This document shows positions 26,517 through 34,938 of a stretch of DNA of 64,000 bases, piece by piece (positions within the stretch are counted from its first letter, which is position 1; each line of letters opens with the position of its first letter). A program made the position numbers and the translations under genes. Source of the DNA: Streptomyces collinus (lineage in GTDB: Bacteria; Actinomycetota; Actinomycetes; Streptomycetales; Streptomycetaceae). The stretch spans positions 5,766,001 through 5,830,000 of the forward strand of contig NZ_CP133771.1 in the NCBI RefSeq assembly GCF_031348265.1, written 5' to 3'. The notes under the pieces were generated by a model. It worked only from the letters and a program-made list of their open reading frames with translations, had not been told where the DNA came from and made no database searches.

Positions 26517-26522
26517 TAGGGT
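26517..26522 (+). promoter_or_regulatory. -10 box of a probable leaderless dapE transcript
   Basis: TAGGGT ends 7 bases before the dapE ATG and no Shine-Dalgarno is seen. Confidence 0.5.
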
Positions 26523-26529
26523 CGACGGC

Positions 26530-27609
26530 ATGGCCGACACCTCCCTTGACCTCACGCTGGACGCCGCGGAGCTCACCGCCCGGCTCGTCGACTTCCGTTC
26601 CGAGAGCGGCACCGAGAAGCCCCTCGCGGACGCGATCGAGTCCGCGCTGCGCGCGCTGCCCCACCTGACGGTCGACCGGTACGGCAACAACGTCGTGGCC
26701 CGCACGAACCTCGGCCGCTCGGAGCGGGTGATCCTGGCCGGCCACATCGACACCGTTCCGATCGCGGACAACGTCCCCTCCCGGCTCGACGAGGACGGCG
26801 TCCTGTGGGGCTGCGGCACCTGCGACATGAAGTCCGGCGTCGCGGTCCAGCTGCGCATCGCGGCCACGGTCCCGGCCCCCAACCGCGACCTGACCTTCGT
26901 CTTCTACGACAACGAGGAGGTCGCCGCGGAGCTGAACGGCCTCAAGCACGTCTCCGAGACGCACCCCGAGTGGCTGGAGGGCGACTTCGCGGTGCTCCTG
27001 GAGCCGTCGGACGGCCAGGTCGAGGGCGGCTGCCAGGGCACGCTGCGGGTGCTGCTGAAGACCACCGGCGAGCGGGCCCACTCGGCACGCGGCTGGATGG
27101 GCTCCAACGCGATCCACGCCGCCGCCCCGATCCTCGCCCGCCTGGCCTCCTACGAGCCCCGCTGGCCGGTCATCGACGGCCTGGAGTACCGCGAGGGCCT
27201 GAACGCGGTCGGCGTCAGCGGGGGAGTCGCCGGCAACGTGATCCCCGACGAGTGCGTCGTCACCGTCAACTTCCGCTACGCGCCCGACCGCACGCCCGAG
27301 GAGGCGATCGCACACGTCCGTGAGGTCTTCGCGGACTGCGGGGTCGAGGAGTTCGAGGTCGTCGACCACAGCGGCGCGGCGATGCCCGGTCTGTCCCACC
27401 CGGCGGCCAAGGCGTTCATCGAGGCGGTCGGCGGCACCCCGCTGCCGAAGTACGGCTGGACGGACGTCTCCCGCTTCTCGGCGCTCGGCGTCCCGGCGGT
27501 CAACTACGGCCCCGGCAACCCCCACTTGGCGCACAAGCGGGACGAGCGCGTGGAGACCGCCAAGATCCTCGCGGGCGAGGAGCGCCTGAGGAACTGGCTG
27601 ACCGCCTGA
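26530..27609 (+). CDS. dapE: Succinyl-diaminopimelate desuccinylase
   Basis: 359 aa M20-family di-zinc hydrolase releasing LL-diaminopimelate. Metal/catalytic motifs are GHIDTVP with His72 and Asp74, CDMKSG with bridging Asp99, and DNEE with Glu129/Glu130. The frame is open upstream, but ATG 26530 starts at the family's N-terminus (MADTSLDLTLDAAELT) and is preceded by a TAGGGT box at a leaderless distance. It is divergent from the transglycosylase-like gene. It feeds peptidoglycan and lysine synthesis with dapC. Confidence 0.95.
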   Translation: MADTSLDLTLDAAELTARLVDFRSESGTEKPLADAIESALRALPHLTVDRYGNNVVARTNLGRSERVILAGHIDTVPIADNVPSRLDEDGVLWGCGTCDMKSGVAVQLRIAATVPAPNRDLTFVFYDNEEVAAELNGLKHVSETHPEWLEGDFAVLLEPSDGQVEGGCQGTLRVLLKTTGERAHSARGWMGSNAIHAAAPILARLASYEPRWPVIDGLEYREGLNAVGVSGGVAGNVIPDECVVTVNFRYAPDRTPEEAIAHVREVFADCGVEEFEVVDHSGAAMPGLSHPAAKAFIEAVGGTPLPKYGWTDVSRFSALGVPAVNYGPGNPHLAHKRDERVETAKILAGEERLRNWLTA

Positions 27610-27728
27610 TCCCGCCGGGACGCCATCGTGTTTACGGCGCTTCATCGCGGACATGCTCACGTCCCTCGTTCGTAACCCGCGTAGATCTACGCTGAGGTGG
27701 AAAGACAGGCACGACGGAGGGAGCGCAC

Positions 27729-28487
27729 ATGGCGACCGGCAACCCCGAGGGGAAGAAGCAGCCGCCGGAGGAGAAGCGCCTGGGCCCGGTCCTCCAGAGG
27801 CGGGACCAGGTGCAGGCCAGCACCACCGACCAGCGGCTGCTGGACGAGCGGGCCCCCTCCGACTGGGTCCACACCGACCCCTGGCGCGTGCTGCGCATCC
27901 AGTCGGAGTTCATCGAGGGCTTCGGCACGCTCGCCGAACTCCCACCCGCGATCAGCGTGTTCGGATCGGCCCGGACCCCGGCGGACTCACCCGAGTACGA
28001 AGCGGGCGTGCGGCTGGGGCAGGGCCTGGTCGACGCGGGCTTCGCCGTCATCACGGGGGGCGGCCCGGGCGCGATGGAGGCGGCCAACAAGGGCGCCCTG
28101 GAGGCGAAGGGCGTCTCGGTCGGTCTCGGCATCGAGCTGCCGTTCGAGCAGGGGCTGAACCCGTACGTCGACATCGGCCTGAACTTCCGCTACTTCTTCG
28201 TCCGGAAGATGATGTTCGTCAAGTACGCCCAGGGCTTCGTCGTCCTGCCCGGCGGCCTCGGCACCCTCGACGAACTCTTCGAGGCCCTCACGCTCGTCCA
28301 GACCCAGAAGGTCACGCGCTTCCCGATCGTCCTCTTCGGCAGCGACTACTGGGGTGGTCTGGTCGACTGGCTCCGCGACACGGTGATCGCCCAGGGCAAG
28401 GCGGCGGAGAAGGACCTGCTGCTGTTCCACGTGACGGACGACGTGGACGAGGCGGTGGCGCTGGTGTCGAAGGAGGCGGGCAGGTAG
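27729..28487 (+). CDS. LOG-family (TIGR00730) protein, probable nucleoside 5'-monophosphate phosphoribohydrolase
   Basis: 252 aa Rossmann-like protein. Motifs seen are GGGPGAMEAAN (110-120) and PGGLGTLDE (174-182), the LOG active-site signature that cleaves cytokinin or related nucleotide riboside monophosphates. GGAGGGAGC precedes the ATG. The N-terminal 60 residues are charged. The position between dapE and the folP2-like gene is the same as in mycobacteria (Rv1205). Confidence 0.9.
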   Translation: MATGNPEGKKQPPEEKRLGPVLQRRDQVQASTTDQRLLDERAPSDWVHTDPWRVLRIQSEFIEGFGTLAELPPAISVFGSARTPADSPEYEAGVRLGQGLVDAGFAVITGGGPGAMEAANKGALEAKGVSVGLGIELPFEQGLNPYVDIGLNFRYFFVRKMMFVKYAQGFVVLPGGLGTLDELFEALTLVQTQKVTRFPIVLFGSDYWGGLVDWLRDTVIAQGKAAEKDLLLFHVTDDVDEAVALVSKEAGR

Positions 28488-28623
28488 AGGCTTCCGGACC
28501 TCAGCGTCCTGGCGGCCCCGCTTCGGGTGGGCGAGGCCGGGCTTCTCGTCCGGGTGATCCGGGCGGGCGAGCCGGGCTTCCTGCGTGACCGCTTCGGGTG
28601 GCGGGTGGGCATAGGCCGGGGGT

Positions 28624-28644
28624 CCAGGGGGCGGAGCCCCCTGG
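28624..28644. repeat. Short Streptomyces hairpin element
   Basis: CCAGGGGGC-GGA-GCCCCCTGG, a perfect 9-bp stem with a 3-base loop, lies between convergent genes. This sequence type recurs widely in Streptomyces intergenic DNA (recalled) and could act as a terminator. Nearby, two imperfect direct repeats (GCTTCGGGTGG and GCCGGGCTTC) lie at 28519-28611. Confidence 0.55.
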
Positions 28645-28652
28645 TACTCGGG

Positions 28653-29513
28653 CTAAGCCAACCCCCGCCGGGCAACGGCAGGACCCCGATGCCCCGCGAT
28701 CGCCGAGACCATCTCCAGCACCTGCCGCGTCTCGGCGACCTCGTGCACCCGGTACACCCGCGCCCCCAGCCACGCGGACACCGCCGTCGTCGCCAGCGTC
28801 CCCACGACCCGTTCCTTCACGGGCCGGTCCAGCGTCTCGCCCACGAAGTCCTTGTTGGACAGCGACACCAGCACCGGCCACCCCGTGGCGACCATCTCGT
28901 CCAGCCGCCGCGTCGCCTCCAGGCTGTGCCGCGTGTTCTTCCCGAAGTCATGACCCGGGTCGATCATGATCGACTCCCGCGGCACCCCCAGCGCGAGCGC
29001 CCGCTCGGCCAGCCCGACCGTCACGTCCAGGATGTCCGCCATGACATCGTCGTACTCGATCCGGTGCGGCCGGGTCCGCGGCTCCGCCCCGCCCGCGTGC
29101 GTGCACACCAGGCCCACCCGGTACCGCGCAGCCACCTCCGCCAGCCGCGGATCGACCCCGCCCCACGCGTCGTTCAGAAGGTCGGCCCCGGCCTCGCACA
29201 CCGCCTCGCCGACCTCGGCCCGCCAGGTGTCCACGCTGATGACCACGTCCGGGAAGCGCCGCCGCACCTCCGCGACGAACCCGACCGTCCGGCGGGCCTC
29301 CTCCTCGGCCGTGACCTCCTCGCCCGGCCCCGCCTTGACCCCGCCGATGTCGATGATCGCGGCGCCCTCGGCCACGGCCTGCTCCACACGTGCGAGGGCC
29401 GGCTCGTCGCGGAAGGTGGCGCCCCGGTCGTAGAAGGAGTCCGGGGTGCGGTTCACGATCGCCATGATCACCGGCTCGTGCGTCCCGAATTCCCGCCTGC
29501 CCAGCCTGAGCAT
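28653..29513 (-). CDS. Dihydropteroate synthase-like protein (FolP2 type)
   Basis: 286 aa TIM-barrel pterin-binding protein. It retains NRTPDSF, SVDTW and DPGHDFGKN motifs. In the loop that reads DIGGESTRPG in true dihydropteroate synthases it has DIGGVKAGPG, losing the usual Ser-Thr-Arg. Mycobacterial FolP2, at the same genomic position, lacks DHPS activity, so a different pterin-related role is likely. ATG 29513 has AGGAAAGG upstream. The frame stays open much further upstream without homology. Confidence 0.85.
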   Translation of the reverse strand: MLRLGRREFGTHEPVIMAIVNRTPDSFYDRGATFRDEPALARVEQAVAEGAAIIDIGGVKAGPGEEVTAEEEARRTVGFVAEVRRRFPDVVISVDTWRAEVGEAVCEAGADLLNDAWGGVDPRLAEVAARYRVGLVCTHAGGAEPRTRPHRIEYDDVMADILDVTVGLAERALALGVPRESIMIDPGHDFGKNTRHSLEATRRLDEMVATGWPVLVSLSNKDFVGETLDRPVKERVVGTLATTAVSAWLGARVYRVHEVAETRQVLEMVSAIAGHRGPAVARRGLA

Positions 29514-29657
29514 CGCCTGTGACCTTTCCTGGTACGTCCCGTCTTCCGCCGCCTGCGACCCTAACTGTCGGACTCGCATGGCACGATCGGAGCCTGACAA
29601 CATCCGACTCGGTGGACTCCCGGGGAGTCCGATCCGTCCGACCGTGGGGGCCCCGCG

Positions 29658-30047
29658 ATGGTTATGTTCCTGTTCCTGGTCGTCGCGCTCGCCGTCGTGG
29701 TCGGCGCGGTGACGCTGGCCGTGGTGGGCGGCGGCGAGAGCGGCCCGCTGCCCGAGGCCGCCCCCGAGCGGCTGCGGGACCCGCTGCCCCCGGACCGCCC
29801 GGTCGACCGCGCGGACGTGGAGGGCCTGCGTTTCCCGCTCGCCGCCCGCGGCTACCGCATGGCGGACGTGGACGACGCCCTCAGCCGCCTGGGTGCCGAG
29901 CTCGCCGAGCGCGACGCCCGCATCGCCGACCTGGAGTCGGCCCTGGCCGGAGCCAGGTCGGGCTCCGCCCACGGGCCGGTGCACGCGTCCGGGGAGAACC
30001 ACGTGTCCATGGACAAGCCCGCCCCCGGGAAGGAGGACCGGCGGTGA
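29658..30047 (+). CDS. DivIVA-domain membrane protein
   Basis: 129 aa. An N-terminal transmembrane helix (residues 2-24) is followed by a DivIVA/SepF-like short motif, LRFPLAARGYRMADVDDAL (residues about 56-74), and a short coiled coil (AELAERDARIADLE). It corresponds in position and form to Rv1209, between the folP2-like gene and tagA. A second in-frame ATG at 29664 is an alternative start. The gene overlaps the next by GTGA. Confidence 0.85.
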   Translation: MVMFLFLVVALAVVVGAVTLAVVGGGESGPLPEAAPERLRDPLPPDRPVDRADVEGLRFPLAARGYRMADVDDALSRLGAELAERDARIADLESALAGARSGSAHGPVHASGENHVSMDKPAPGKEDRR

Positions 30048-30631
30048 GCGACGGCGCCGCCTTGGCCGGCCCGGACGGCGGCCCGCGCTGCCCCTGGGCC
30101 CTGTCCGCCCCGGAGTACGTGGCGTACCACGACGAGGAGTGGGGCCGCCCGGTCCACGGCGACGACGCGCTCTTCGAACGCCTCAGCCTGGAGGCCTTCC
30201 AGTCCGGCCTGTCCTGGATCACGATCCTGCGCCGCCGCCCCGGCTTTCGCGCCGCCTTCGCAGACTTCAAGATCGCCTCGGTCGCCGCCTTCACCGACGA
30301 CGACCGCGAGCGCCTCCTCGCCGACGCCGGCATCATCCGCAACCGCGCCAAGATCGACGCGACCCTCGCCAACGCGCGGGCGCTGACGGAGTGGTCCCCG
30401 GGCGAACTGGACGCGCTGATCTGGTCCCACGCCCCCGACCCGGCCGGCCGCCCGGCCCCGAAGACCCTCTCCGACGTCCCGCCCGTCACTCCCGAGTCGA
30501 CGGCCCTGTCCAAGGCCCTGAAGAAGCGGGGCCTGCGCTTCGTGGGCCCGACGACGGCGTACGCGCTGATGCAGGCGTGCGGCCTGGTCGACGATCACCT
30601 GGAGACCTGCGTCGCCCGAAGGGGCGCGTAA
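30044..30631 (+). CDS. tag: DNA-3-methyladenine glycosylase I
   Basis: 195 aa TAG-family glycosylase that removes 3-methyladenine from alkylated DNA. The zinc-snap residues are present with exact spacing: Cys16, His29, His185 and Cys189, equivalent to Cys4/His17/His175/Cys179 of E. coli Tag. The recognition segment YHDEEWG is conserved. GTG 30044 overlaps the upstream stop (GTGA) and has AAGGAGG in front. Confidence 0.95.
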   Translation: MSDGAALAGPDGGPRCPWALSAPEYVAYHDEEWGRPVHGDDALFERLSLEAFQSGLSWITILRRRPGFRAAFADFKIASVAAFTDDDRERLLADAGIIRNRAKIDATLANARALTEWSPGELDALIWSHAPDPAGRPAPKTLSDVPPVTPESTALSKALKKRGLRFVGPTTAYALMQACGLVDDHLETCVARRGA

Positions 30632-30648
30632 GGGGCGCGGGACGAGTT

Positions 30649-31452
30649 CTAGCGCCCCAGGTACTTCGGCTTCTCCTTGTTGACGAAGGCCTGCACCGCG
30701 ATCGCGTGATCCTCGGAGGAGCCGGCCCGGGTCTGGAGCTCGTCCTCCTTCTCCAGGGCCTCCTCCAGCGAGTGCGTCAGCCCGAACGCCACCGACTCCT
30801 TCAGCGCCGCGTACGCCACCGTCGGGCCCTCGGCCAGCGCCCGCGCCACCTTCTCGGCCTCCGCCCGCAGGTCACCGGCCGGCACCAGCCGGTTGGCGAT
30901 GCCCAGCTCGTACGCCTCCTGCGCGCTGATGCTGCGCGGGAAGAGCAGCAGGTCGGCGGCCCGGCCCGGGCCGATCACCCGCGGCAGCGTCCAGGAGATC
31001 CCCGAGTCGGCGGTCAGCGCCACCCCGGCGAACGAGGTGTTGAACGCCGCCGTGTCCGCCACGATCCGGTAGTCCGCGGCGAGCGCGAAGCCGAAGCCCG
31101 CCCCGGCCGCCACCCCGTTCACCGCGGCGACGACCGGCTTGGCCGCCCCGGCCAGCGCCCGCACGATCGGGTTGTAGTGCTCCCGGACCGTGCTCATGGT
31201 CTGCCCCGAGCCGTTCTCCCGGTCCTGCACCAGCAGCCCGATGTGCTCCTTGAGGTCCTGTCCGACGCAGAACGCCCGATCACCGGCGGCCGTCAGCAGC
31301 ACCGCCCGTACGGCGCCGTCGCCCGCCGCCGACTCGACCGCCTCCCGCAGGGCGACCTTGGCCGCCACGTTCAGCGCGTTCATCGCCTCCGGGCGGTTCA
31401 GCGTGATCGTCGCGAGTCCGTCGCTCACCTCGTAGAGCACGGTGTCGGTCAT
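30649..31452 (-). CDS. Enoyl-CoA hydratase/isomerase (crotonase fold, PaaG-like)
   Basis: 267 aa crotonase. The oxyanion-hole region FCVGQDLKEH (61-70), GVAAGAGFGFALAAD (113-127) and the second acidic position Asp149 in LTADSGISWTLPR are visible. An Asp at this place, with no Glu at the first catalytic position, recalls PaaG isomerases of phenylacetate degradation rather than hydratases. ATG 31452 has GGAGGGG upstream; the longer frame upstream is not conserved. A 24-bp perfect palindrome lies 27-50 bases before the start, probably a repressor operator. Confidence 0.88.
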   Translation of the reverse strand: MTDTVLYEVSDGLATITLNRPEAMNALNVAAKVALREAVESAAGDGAVRAVLLTAAGDRAFCVGQDLKEHIGLLVQDRENGSGQTMSTVREHYNPIVRALAGAAKPVVAAVNGVAAGAGFGFALAADYRIVADTAAFNTSFAGVALTADSGISWTLPRVIGPGRAADLLLFPRSISAQEAYELGIANRLVPAGDLRAEAEKVARALAEGPTVAYAALKESVAFGLTHSLEEALEKEDELQTRAGSSEDHAIAVQAFVNKEKPKYLGR

Positions 31453-31837
31453 GCGTATCCCCTCCGAGTCGCCAATCGGGGACGTACCGGCCGGTACGTC
31501 CCGGGTCTGCAGGACAGCATGACGGAGATCGCGGACGGGGAACCGGACCGAACGTGTGACCTGCGTCAAAGAATTCTCGTCCGGATCGGTTCGGCGGATG
31601 TGTGTGCGGCGGCGGAGTATCGCAGTTTCATCGCCGAATTGAGTGGTTTTGCTCGCGTGCGTTGCCCAAGCGATGCCTACTGATGTTGGTCATCGGGTCC
31701 TGAGATGCGGGATAATGGCTTGGAAGCAATGTGTTCGATGCCGGTGTCGCGTGTCCTGCCACAAGGAACCGCACGTGTGCCCTTCTCAGGGGCCGTCGGC
31801 TTTGACGATGAGCTGGGTTTCAGGAAGGGGAACGAGC
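31453..31837. other. Divergent regulatory gap between crotonase and DUF3117 genes
   Basis: This 385-base gap holds the 24-bp palindrome near its left end and, on the plus strand, a promoter-like pair TTGGTC (31686-31691) and GATAAT (31711-31716) with 19-base spacing, about 120 bases before the DUF3117 start. No additional gene was found. Confidence 0.45.
31479..31502. promoter_or_regulatory. 24-bp perfect palindromic operator
   Basis: Perfect palindrome with half-site GGGACGTACCGG, upstream of the crotonase gene. Size and symmetry fit a TetR-family operator; CoA-ligand TetR regulators often use GTACCGG-like half-sites. Confidence 0.65.
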
Positions 31838-32005
31838 ATGGCGGCCATGAAGCCGCGGACGGGTGATGGCCCGCTCGAGGTGACCAAGGAGGGGCGGGGC
31901 ATCGTCATGCGCGTTCCGCTCGAAGGCGGCGGTCGGCTCGTCGTCGAGCTGACCCCGGACGAGGCCGACGCGCTGGGCGACGCCCTCAAGAAGGTCGTCG
32001 GCTGA
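31838..32005 (+). CDS. DUF3117 family small protein
   Basis: 55 aa: MAAMKPRTGDGPLEVTKEGR then VMRVPLEGGGRLVVELTPDEA. This is the actinobacterial DUF3117 family, matching Rv1211 in length and position next to tagA in mycobacteria. AGGAAGGGG lies 8 bases before the ATG. Function unknown; no membrane segment or metal motif. A strong terminator follows. Confidence 0.92.
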   Translation: MAAMKPRTGDGPLEVTKEGRGIVMRVPLEGGGRLVVELTPDEADALGDALKKVVG

Positions 32006-32032
32006 CGCGCAAGCGACCATACCCTTTCAGTT

Positions 32033-32060
32033 GCCCCGGCATCACCCGTGATGCCGGGGC
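32033..32060 (+). terminator. Terminator after DUF3117
   Basis: Perfect 12-bp stem GCCCCGGCATCA/TGATGCCGGGGC with CCCG loop, followed by GGCTGTTTTCT. Confidence 0.92.
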
Positions 32061-32123
32061 GGCTGTTTTCTCACCGATGACACTCGCCTGCCCCGGCTCC
32101 GGCTCCGCTAACGTGCCGTCCGG

Positions 32124-32756
32124 TCAGCGCTTCACCGCGCACAGCAGCCCGTCGCCCACCGGCAGCAGTGACGGCACCAGCTCCTGGCTCTCGCGCACCG
32201 CACGCAGCAGCTCGCGCAGCCGCAGCACCTCCGTGGGCTGCGGACCGGAGTCCACCGTCCGGCCGTTCGCGAAGGCGCCCTCGAAAACGACCAGCCCGCC
32301 GGTGCGCAGCAGACGCAACGATTCAGCGAGGTAGTCCATGACCTCCAGGCGATCACCGTCGCAGAAGACCAGGTCGTAACCGGCGTCCGCGAGGCGGGGC
32401 AGCACGTCCAGAGCGCGGCCCGGGATGAAGCGGGCCCGGTTGCTGGCGAAGCCGCAGGCGCGGAAGGCCTGGCGGGCGAACTGCTGGTGCTCCGGCTCCG
32501 GGTCCACGGTCGTCAGAACACCGTCGGGCCGCATACCGTTCAGGAGGTGGATCCCGGAGACACCGCAGCCGGTCCCGATCTCCGCGACGGCCTTGGCGTC
32601 GACGGACGCGGCCAGCAACCGCAGCGCGGCGCCCGTGCCGGGCGTCACCGAGCGCAGCCCTGCCTCACGGGCCCGGTCCCGGGCCCAGTGCAGCGCTTCG
32701 TCCTCGGCGACATAGGCGTCGGCGAACGCCCAGCTCGTCTGCCGGTTGCCGGTAAT
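32124..32756 (-). CDS. O-methyltransferase (family 3), probable ATT start
   Basis: 210 aa SAM-dependent O-methyltransferase. The SAM motif is VAEIGTGCGVSG. The conserved family N-terminus (NRQTSWAFADAYVAEDEAL) lies upstream of the only GTG in frame (32648). Back to the in-frame TAA there is no ATG, GTG, TTG or CTG. An ATT at 32756, with AGGAGAGGG six bases in front, starts exactly where homologues begin. The alternative, GTG 32648, would give 174 aa lacking this region. It corresponds to Rv1220c, upstream of sigE, and is divergent from the sigma factor. Confidence 0.82.
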   Translation of the reverse strand: MTGNRQTSWAFADAYVAEDEALHWARDRAREAGLRSVTPGTGAALRLLAASVDAKAVAEIGTGCGVSGIHLLNGMRPDGVLTTVDPEPEHQQFARQAFRACGFASNRARFIPGRALDVLPRLADAGYDLVFCDGDRLEVMDYLAESLRLLRTGGLVVFEGAFANGRTVDSGPQPTEVLRLRELLRAVRESQELVPSLLPVGDGLLCAVKR

Positions 32757-32879
32757 GACCCTCTCCTGTCCCCGTGAATGCCTGGGCGTGACTGTATCCG
32801 TTGGGCACGGGAACCCGCAGATGGGACCGGTCGTTTAAAGGGATGAGCAAGTGGTGCTGGCTGGGACGGGGGGCGGGCG

Positions 32880-33770
32880 GTGGATCAGGACGTCGAGCGA
32901 GGCGCCGAGCAAGTGCCGACGCAGCAGTACGAGGCGTATCAGCCCAGATCAAATTCTCGTAAAACCGCTTATCCGGTCCTAACGGGCGAGGTGGCTATGG
33001 TAGGGGCTCCACTGGACACCACCAGAGCTGACAGGGGAGGTGCGGCTGCGCCTGTGGATCGCGGAGGAGTGCTCCGGCGCTTCCTCGGATCGGCGGGCAG
33101 GCCGACATCCGTGAACGACACCGCTGCTGACCACAGTCACGCCGCTGACTTCGCCCAGACCGCGACCTTCACCACCGACGCGGACGGGCAGGCGTGGACT
33201 CCGCCCACGTGGGAGGAGATCGTCAGCACGCACAGTGGCCGGGTCTATCGGCTCGCCTACCGTCTGACCGGCAACCAGCACGACGCGGAGGACCTCACGC
33301 AGGAGGTCTTCGTCCGCGTCTTCCGCTCCCTGTCGACCTACACGCCGGGCACGTTCGAGGGCTGGCTGCACCGCATCACCACGAACCTGTTCCTGGACAT
33401 GGTCCGCCGCAAGCAGCGCATCCGTTTCGACGCGCTCGGCGAGGACGCGGCCGAGCGGCTGCCCAGCAAGGAGCCCTCGCCGCAGCAGGTCTTCAACGAC
33501 GCGCACTTCGACGCGGACGTCCAGCAGGCCCTCGACACCCTCGCCCCCGAGTTCCGCGCCGCGGTCGTCCTGTGCGACATCGAGGGACTGTCGTACGAGG
33601 AGATCGCCGCGACCCTCGGCGTCAAGCTCGGGACGGTCCGCTCGCGGATCCACCGTGGCCGCTCCCAGCTGCGCAAGGCCCTCGCGCACCGCTCTCCGGA
33701 GGCGCGTGCCGAGCGCCGCTCCTTCGTGCCCCGTGTTCCCGCCTTGGGAGGAGGGGGCGCGAGCGCGTGA
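32880..33770 (+). CDS. ECF RNA polymerase sigma factor (SigE-like)
   Basis: 296 aa at the longest start (GTG 32880). Sigma region 2 (YRLAYRLTGNQHDAEDLTQEVFVRVF) is near residues 122-147 and region 4 (LSYEEIAATLGVKLGTVRSRIHRGRSQL) near 238-265. The first 100 residues are not part of the sigma core. Codons about 24-60 are AT-rich and contain promoter-like sequence, so translation may really start at ATG 32997 or GTG 33054. The gene overlaps the anti-sigma gene by GTGA. It is equivalent in order to M. tuberculosis sigE-rseA-htrA-tatB, an envelope-stress module. Confidence 0.9.
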   Translation: MDQDVERGAEQVPTQQYEAYQPRSNSRKTAYPVLTGEVAMVGAPLDTTRADRGGAAAPVDRGGVLRRFLGSAGRPTSVNDTAADHSHAADFAQTATFTTDADGQAWTPPTWEEIVSTHSGRVYRLAYRLTGNQHDAEDLTQEVFVRVFRSLSTYTPGTFEGWLHRITTNLFLDMVRRKQRIRFDALGEDAAERLPSKEPSPQQVFNDAHFDADVQQALDTLAPEFRAAVVLCDIEGLSYEEIAATLGVKLGTVRSRIHRGRSQLRKALAHRSPEARAERRSFVPRVPALGGGGASA

Positions 33771-34807
33771 GCGGATCTCGGCCGAAAGCCTCCGAGGGTC
33801 ACCTCGCAGAGCAGCATCTGGGAGACCGACTCTCCGCCCTGGTGGACGGAGAGCTCGGTCATGACGCGCGTGAGCGCGTACTGGCGCACGTGGCCACCTG
33901 CCCGAAGTGCAAGGCGGAGGTGGACGCACAGCGCCGGCTGAAGAACGTCTTCGCGGAGGCGGCCCCGCCGCCCCCCTCCGAGAGCTTCCTGGCCCGCCTG
34001 CAGGGACTACCCGCGGGCGGCGGCCCGGACGGTGATCTCACGCCGCCGGGCGGGGGAGGGCTGCCCGGAGGACTGTCCGGACGGTTCGGATCGTCCGGGG
34101 CGTTCGGAGTGAAGCGCGGCGAGCGGTTCGAGTTCGGCTACGCCCCGGCCCGGCCGCACCTGCCCGGGCTGCCCGCCTCCCCGGGAAGCCCGAGCCTGCC
34201 CTCCGACACCGGCGGTCTGCCCTCGGACCACCGGGGCCTGCCCTCGGGCAGGGGCTTCCGTATGCACGACGTCGGCCGGCACGACACCGACCGGTCCTCG
34301 TCGCGGCTGCGGTTCGCGTTCGTCGCCGCCGGAGCCGTCTCGCTGGCCGCGATCGCGCTGGGCGGTGTCTCCACCGTCACCCCGGCCGACACGGAGGCCC
34401 GCGGCGGCCAGGGCTCGGGGAGCAATGTGACCCCGATGCGCACTCAGGGCACCGGCCCAGCGGCCCCGCCCGAATCCCAGCGCCGCCGGACGGCGCCGCT
34501 GCTCGGGCAGGTGCACGGCCAGAACATGCTCGGGCACGGCCCGGTCGCCCCGACCGAGGTGTCCGCGCCGCTGCTGCCCGGGGTGCCGCCCGCCGCCCGG
34601 CATCACGCGCTGCATGCGCTGACCGCCCCGGTGGTGGCCGGTGCGGCCGTCATGTCCCCGCTGATACGTCCGCTGGAAGCGGCCGCGCCGGCCGCCCTGG
34701 CCTCGTGGTCCGCGGTCCCCGAGATCACGGCTCCCTTGTTCGCCGAGCCCCTCCCGGACCCGGCCTCGTCCCCCTCTTCCTCGGCCTCCTCACGTACGGC
34801 TCGCTGA
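33767..34807 (+). CDS. Zinc-finger (ZAS) anti-sigma factor with one membrane helix
   Basis: 346 aa. The N-terminal anti-sigma domain (residues about 15-65) carries the ZAS motif HVATCPKC: His41, Cys45, Cys48. A Gly/Pro-rich linker leads to a transmembrane helix at about 185-205 (LRFAFVAAGAVSLAAIALGG) and an extracytoplasmic Pro/Ala-rich tail of about 140 residues. The GTG start overlaps the sigma stop (GTGA), fixing equal synthesis. It should hold the sigma factor at the membrane until envelope or redox stress. It is longer than mycobacterial RseA. Confidence 0.9.
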   Translation: MSGSRPKASEGHLAEQHLGDRLSALVDGELGHDARERVLAHVATCPKCKAEVDAQRRLKNVFAEAAPPPPSESFLARLQGLPAGGGPDGDLTPPGGGGLPGGLSGRFGSSGAFGVKRGERFEFGYAPARPHLPGLPASPGSPSLPSDTGGLPSDHRGLPSGRGFRMHDVGRHDTDRSSSRLRFAFVAAGAVSLAAIALGGVSTVTPADTEARGGQGSGSNVTPMRTQGTGPAAPPESQRRRTAPLLGQVHGQNMLGHGPVAPTEVSAPLLPGVPPAARHHALHALTAPVVAGAAVMSPLIRPLEAAAPAALASWSAVPEITAPLFAEPLPDPASSPSSSASSRTAR

Positions 34808-34938
34808 CCGGACTCTGCGCACCGGCCCGCGAACCTGATTGAATCCGGGGGTTGTCGCCCGCGGCCGAGGTATGGCCGGGCGCCGATTCGACGAACCGCG
34901 GCCACCGCGACGAGCCGTGCCGCGGCTGTGGGGAGAGC

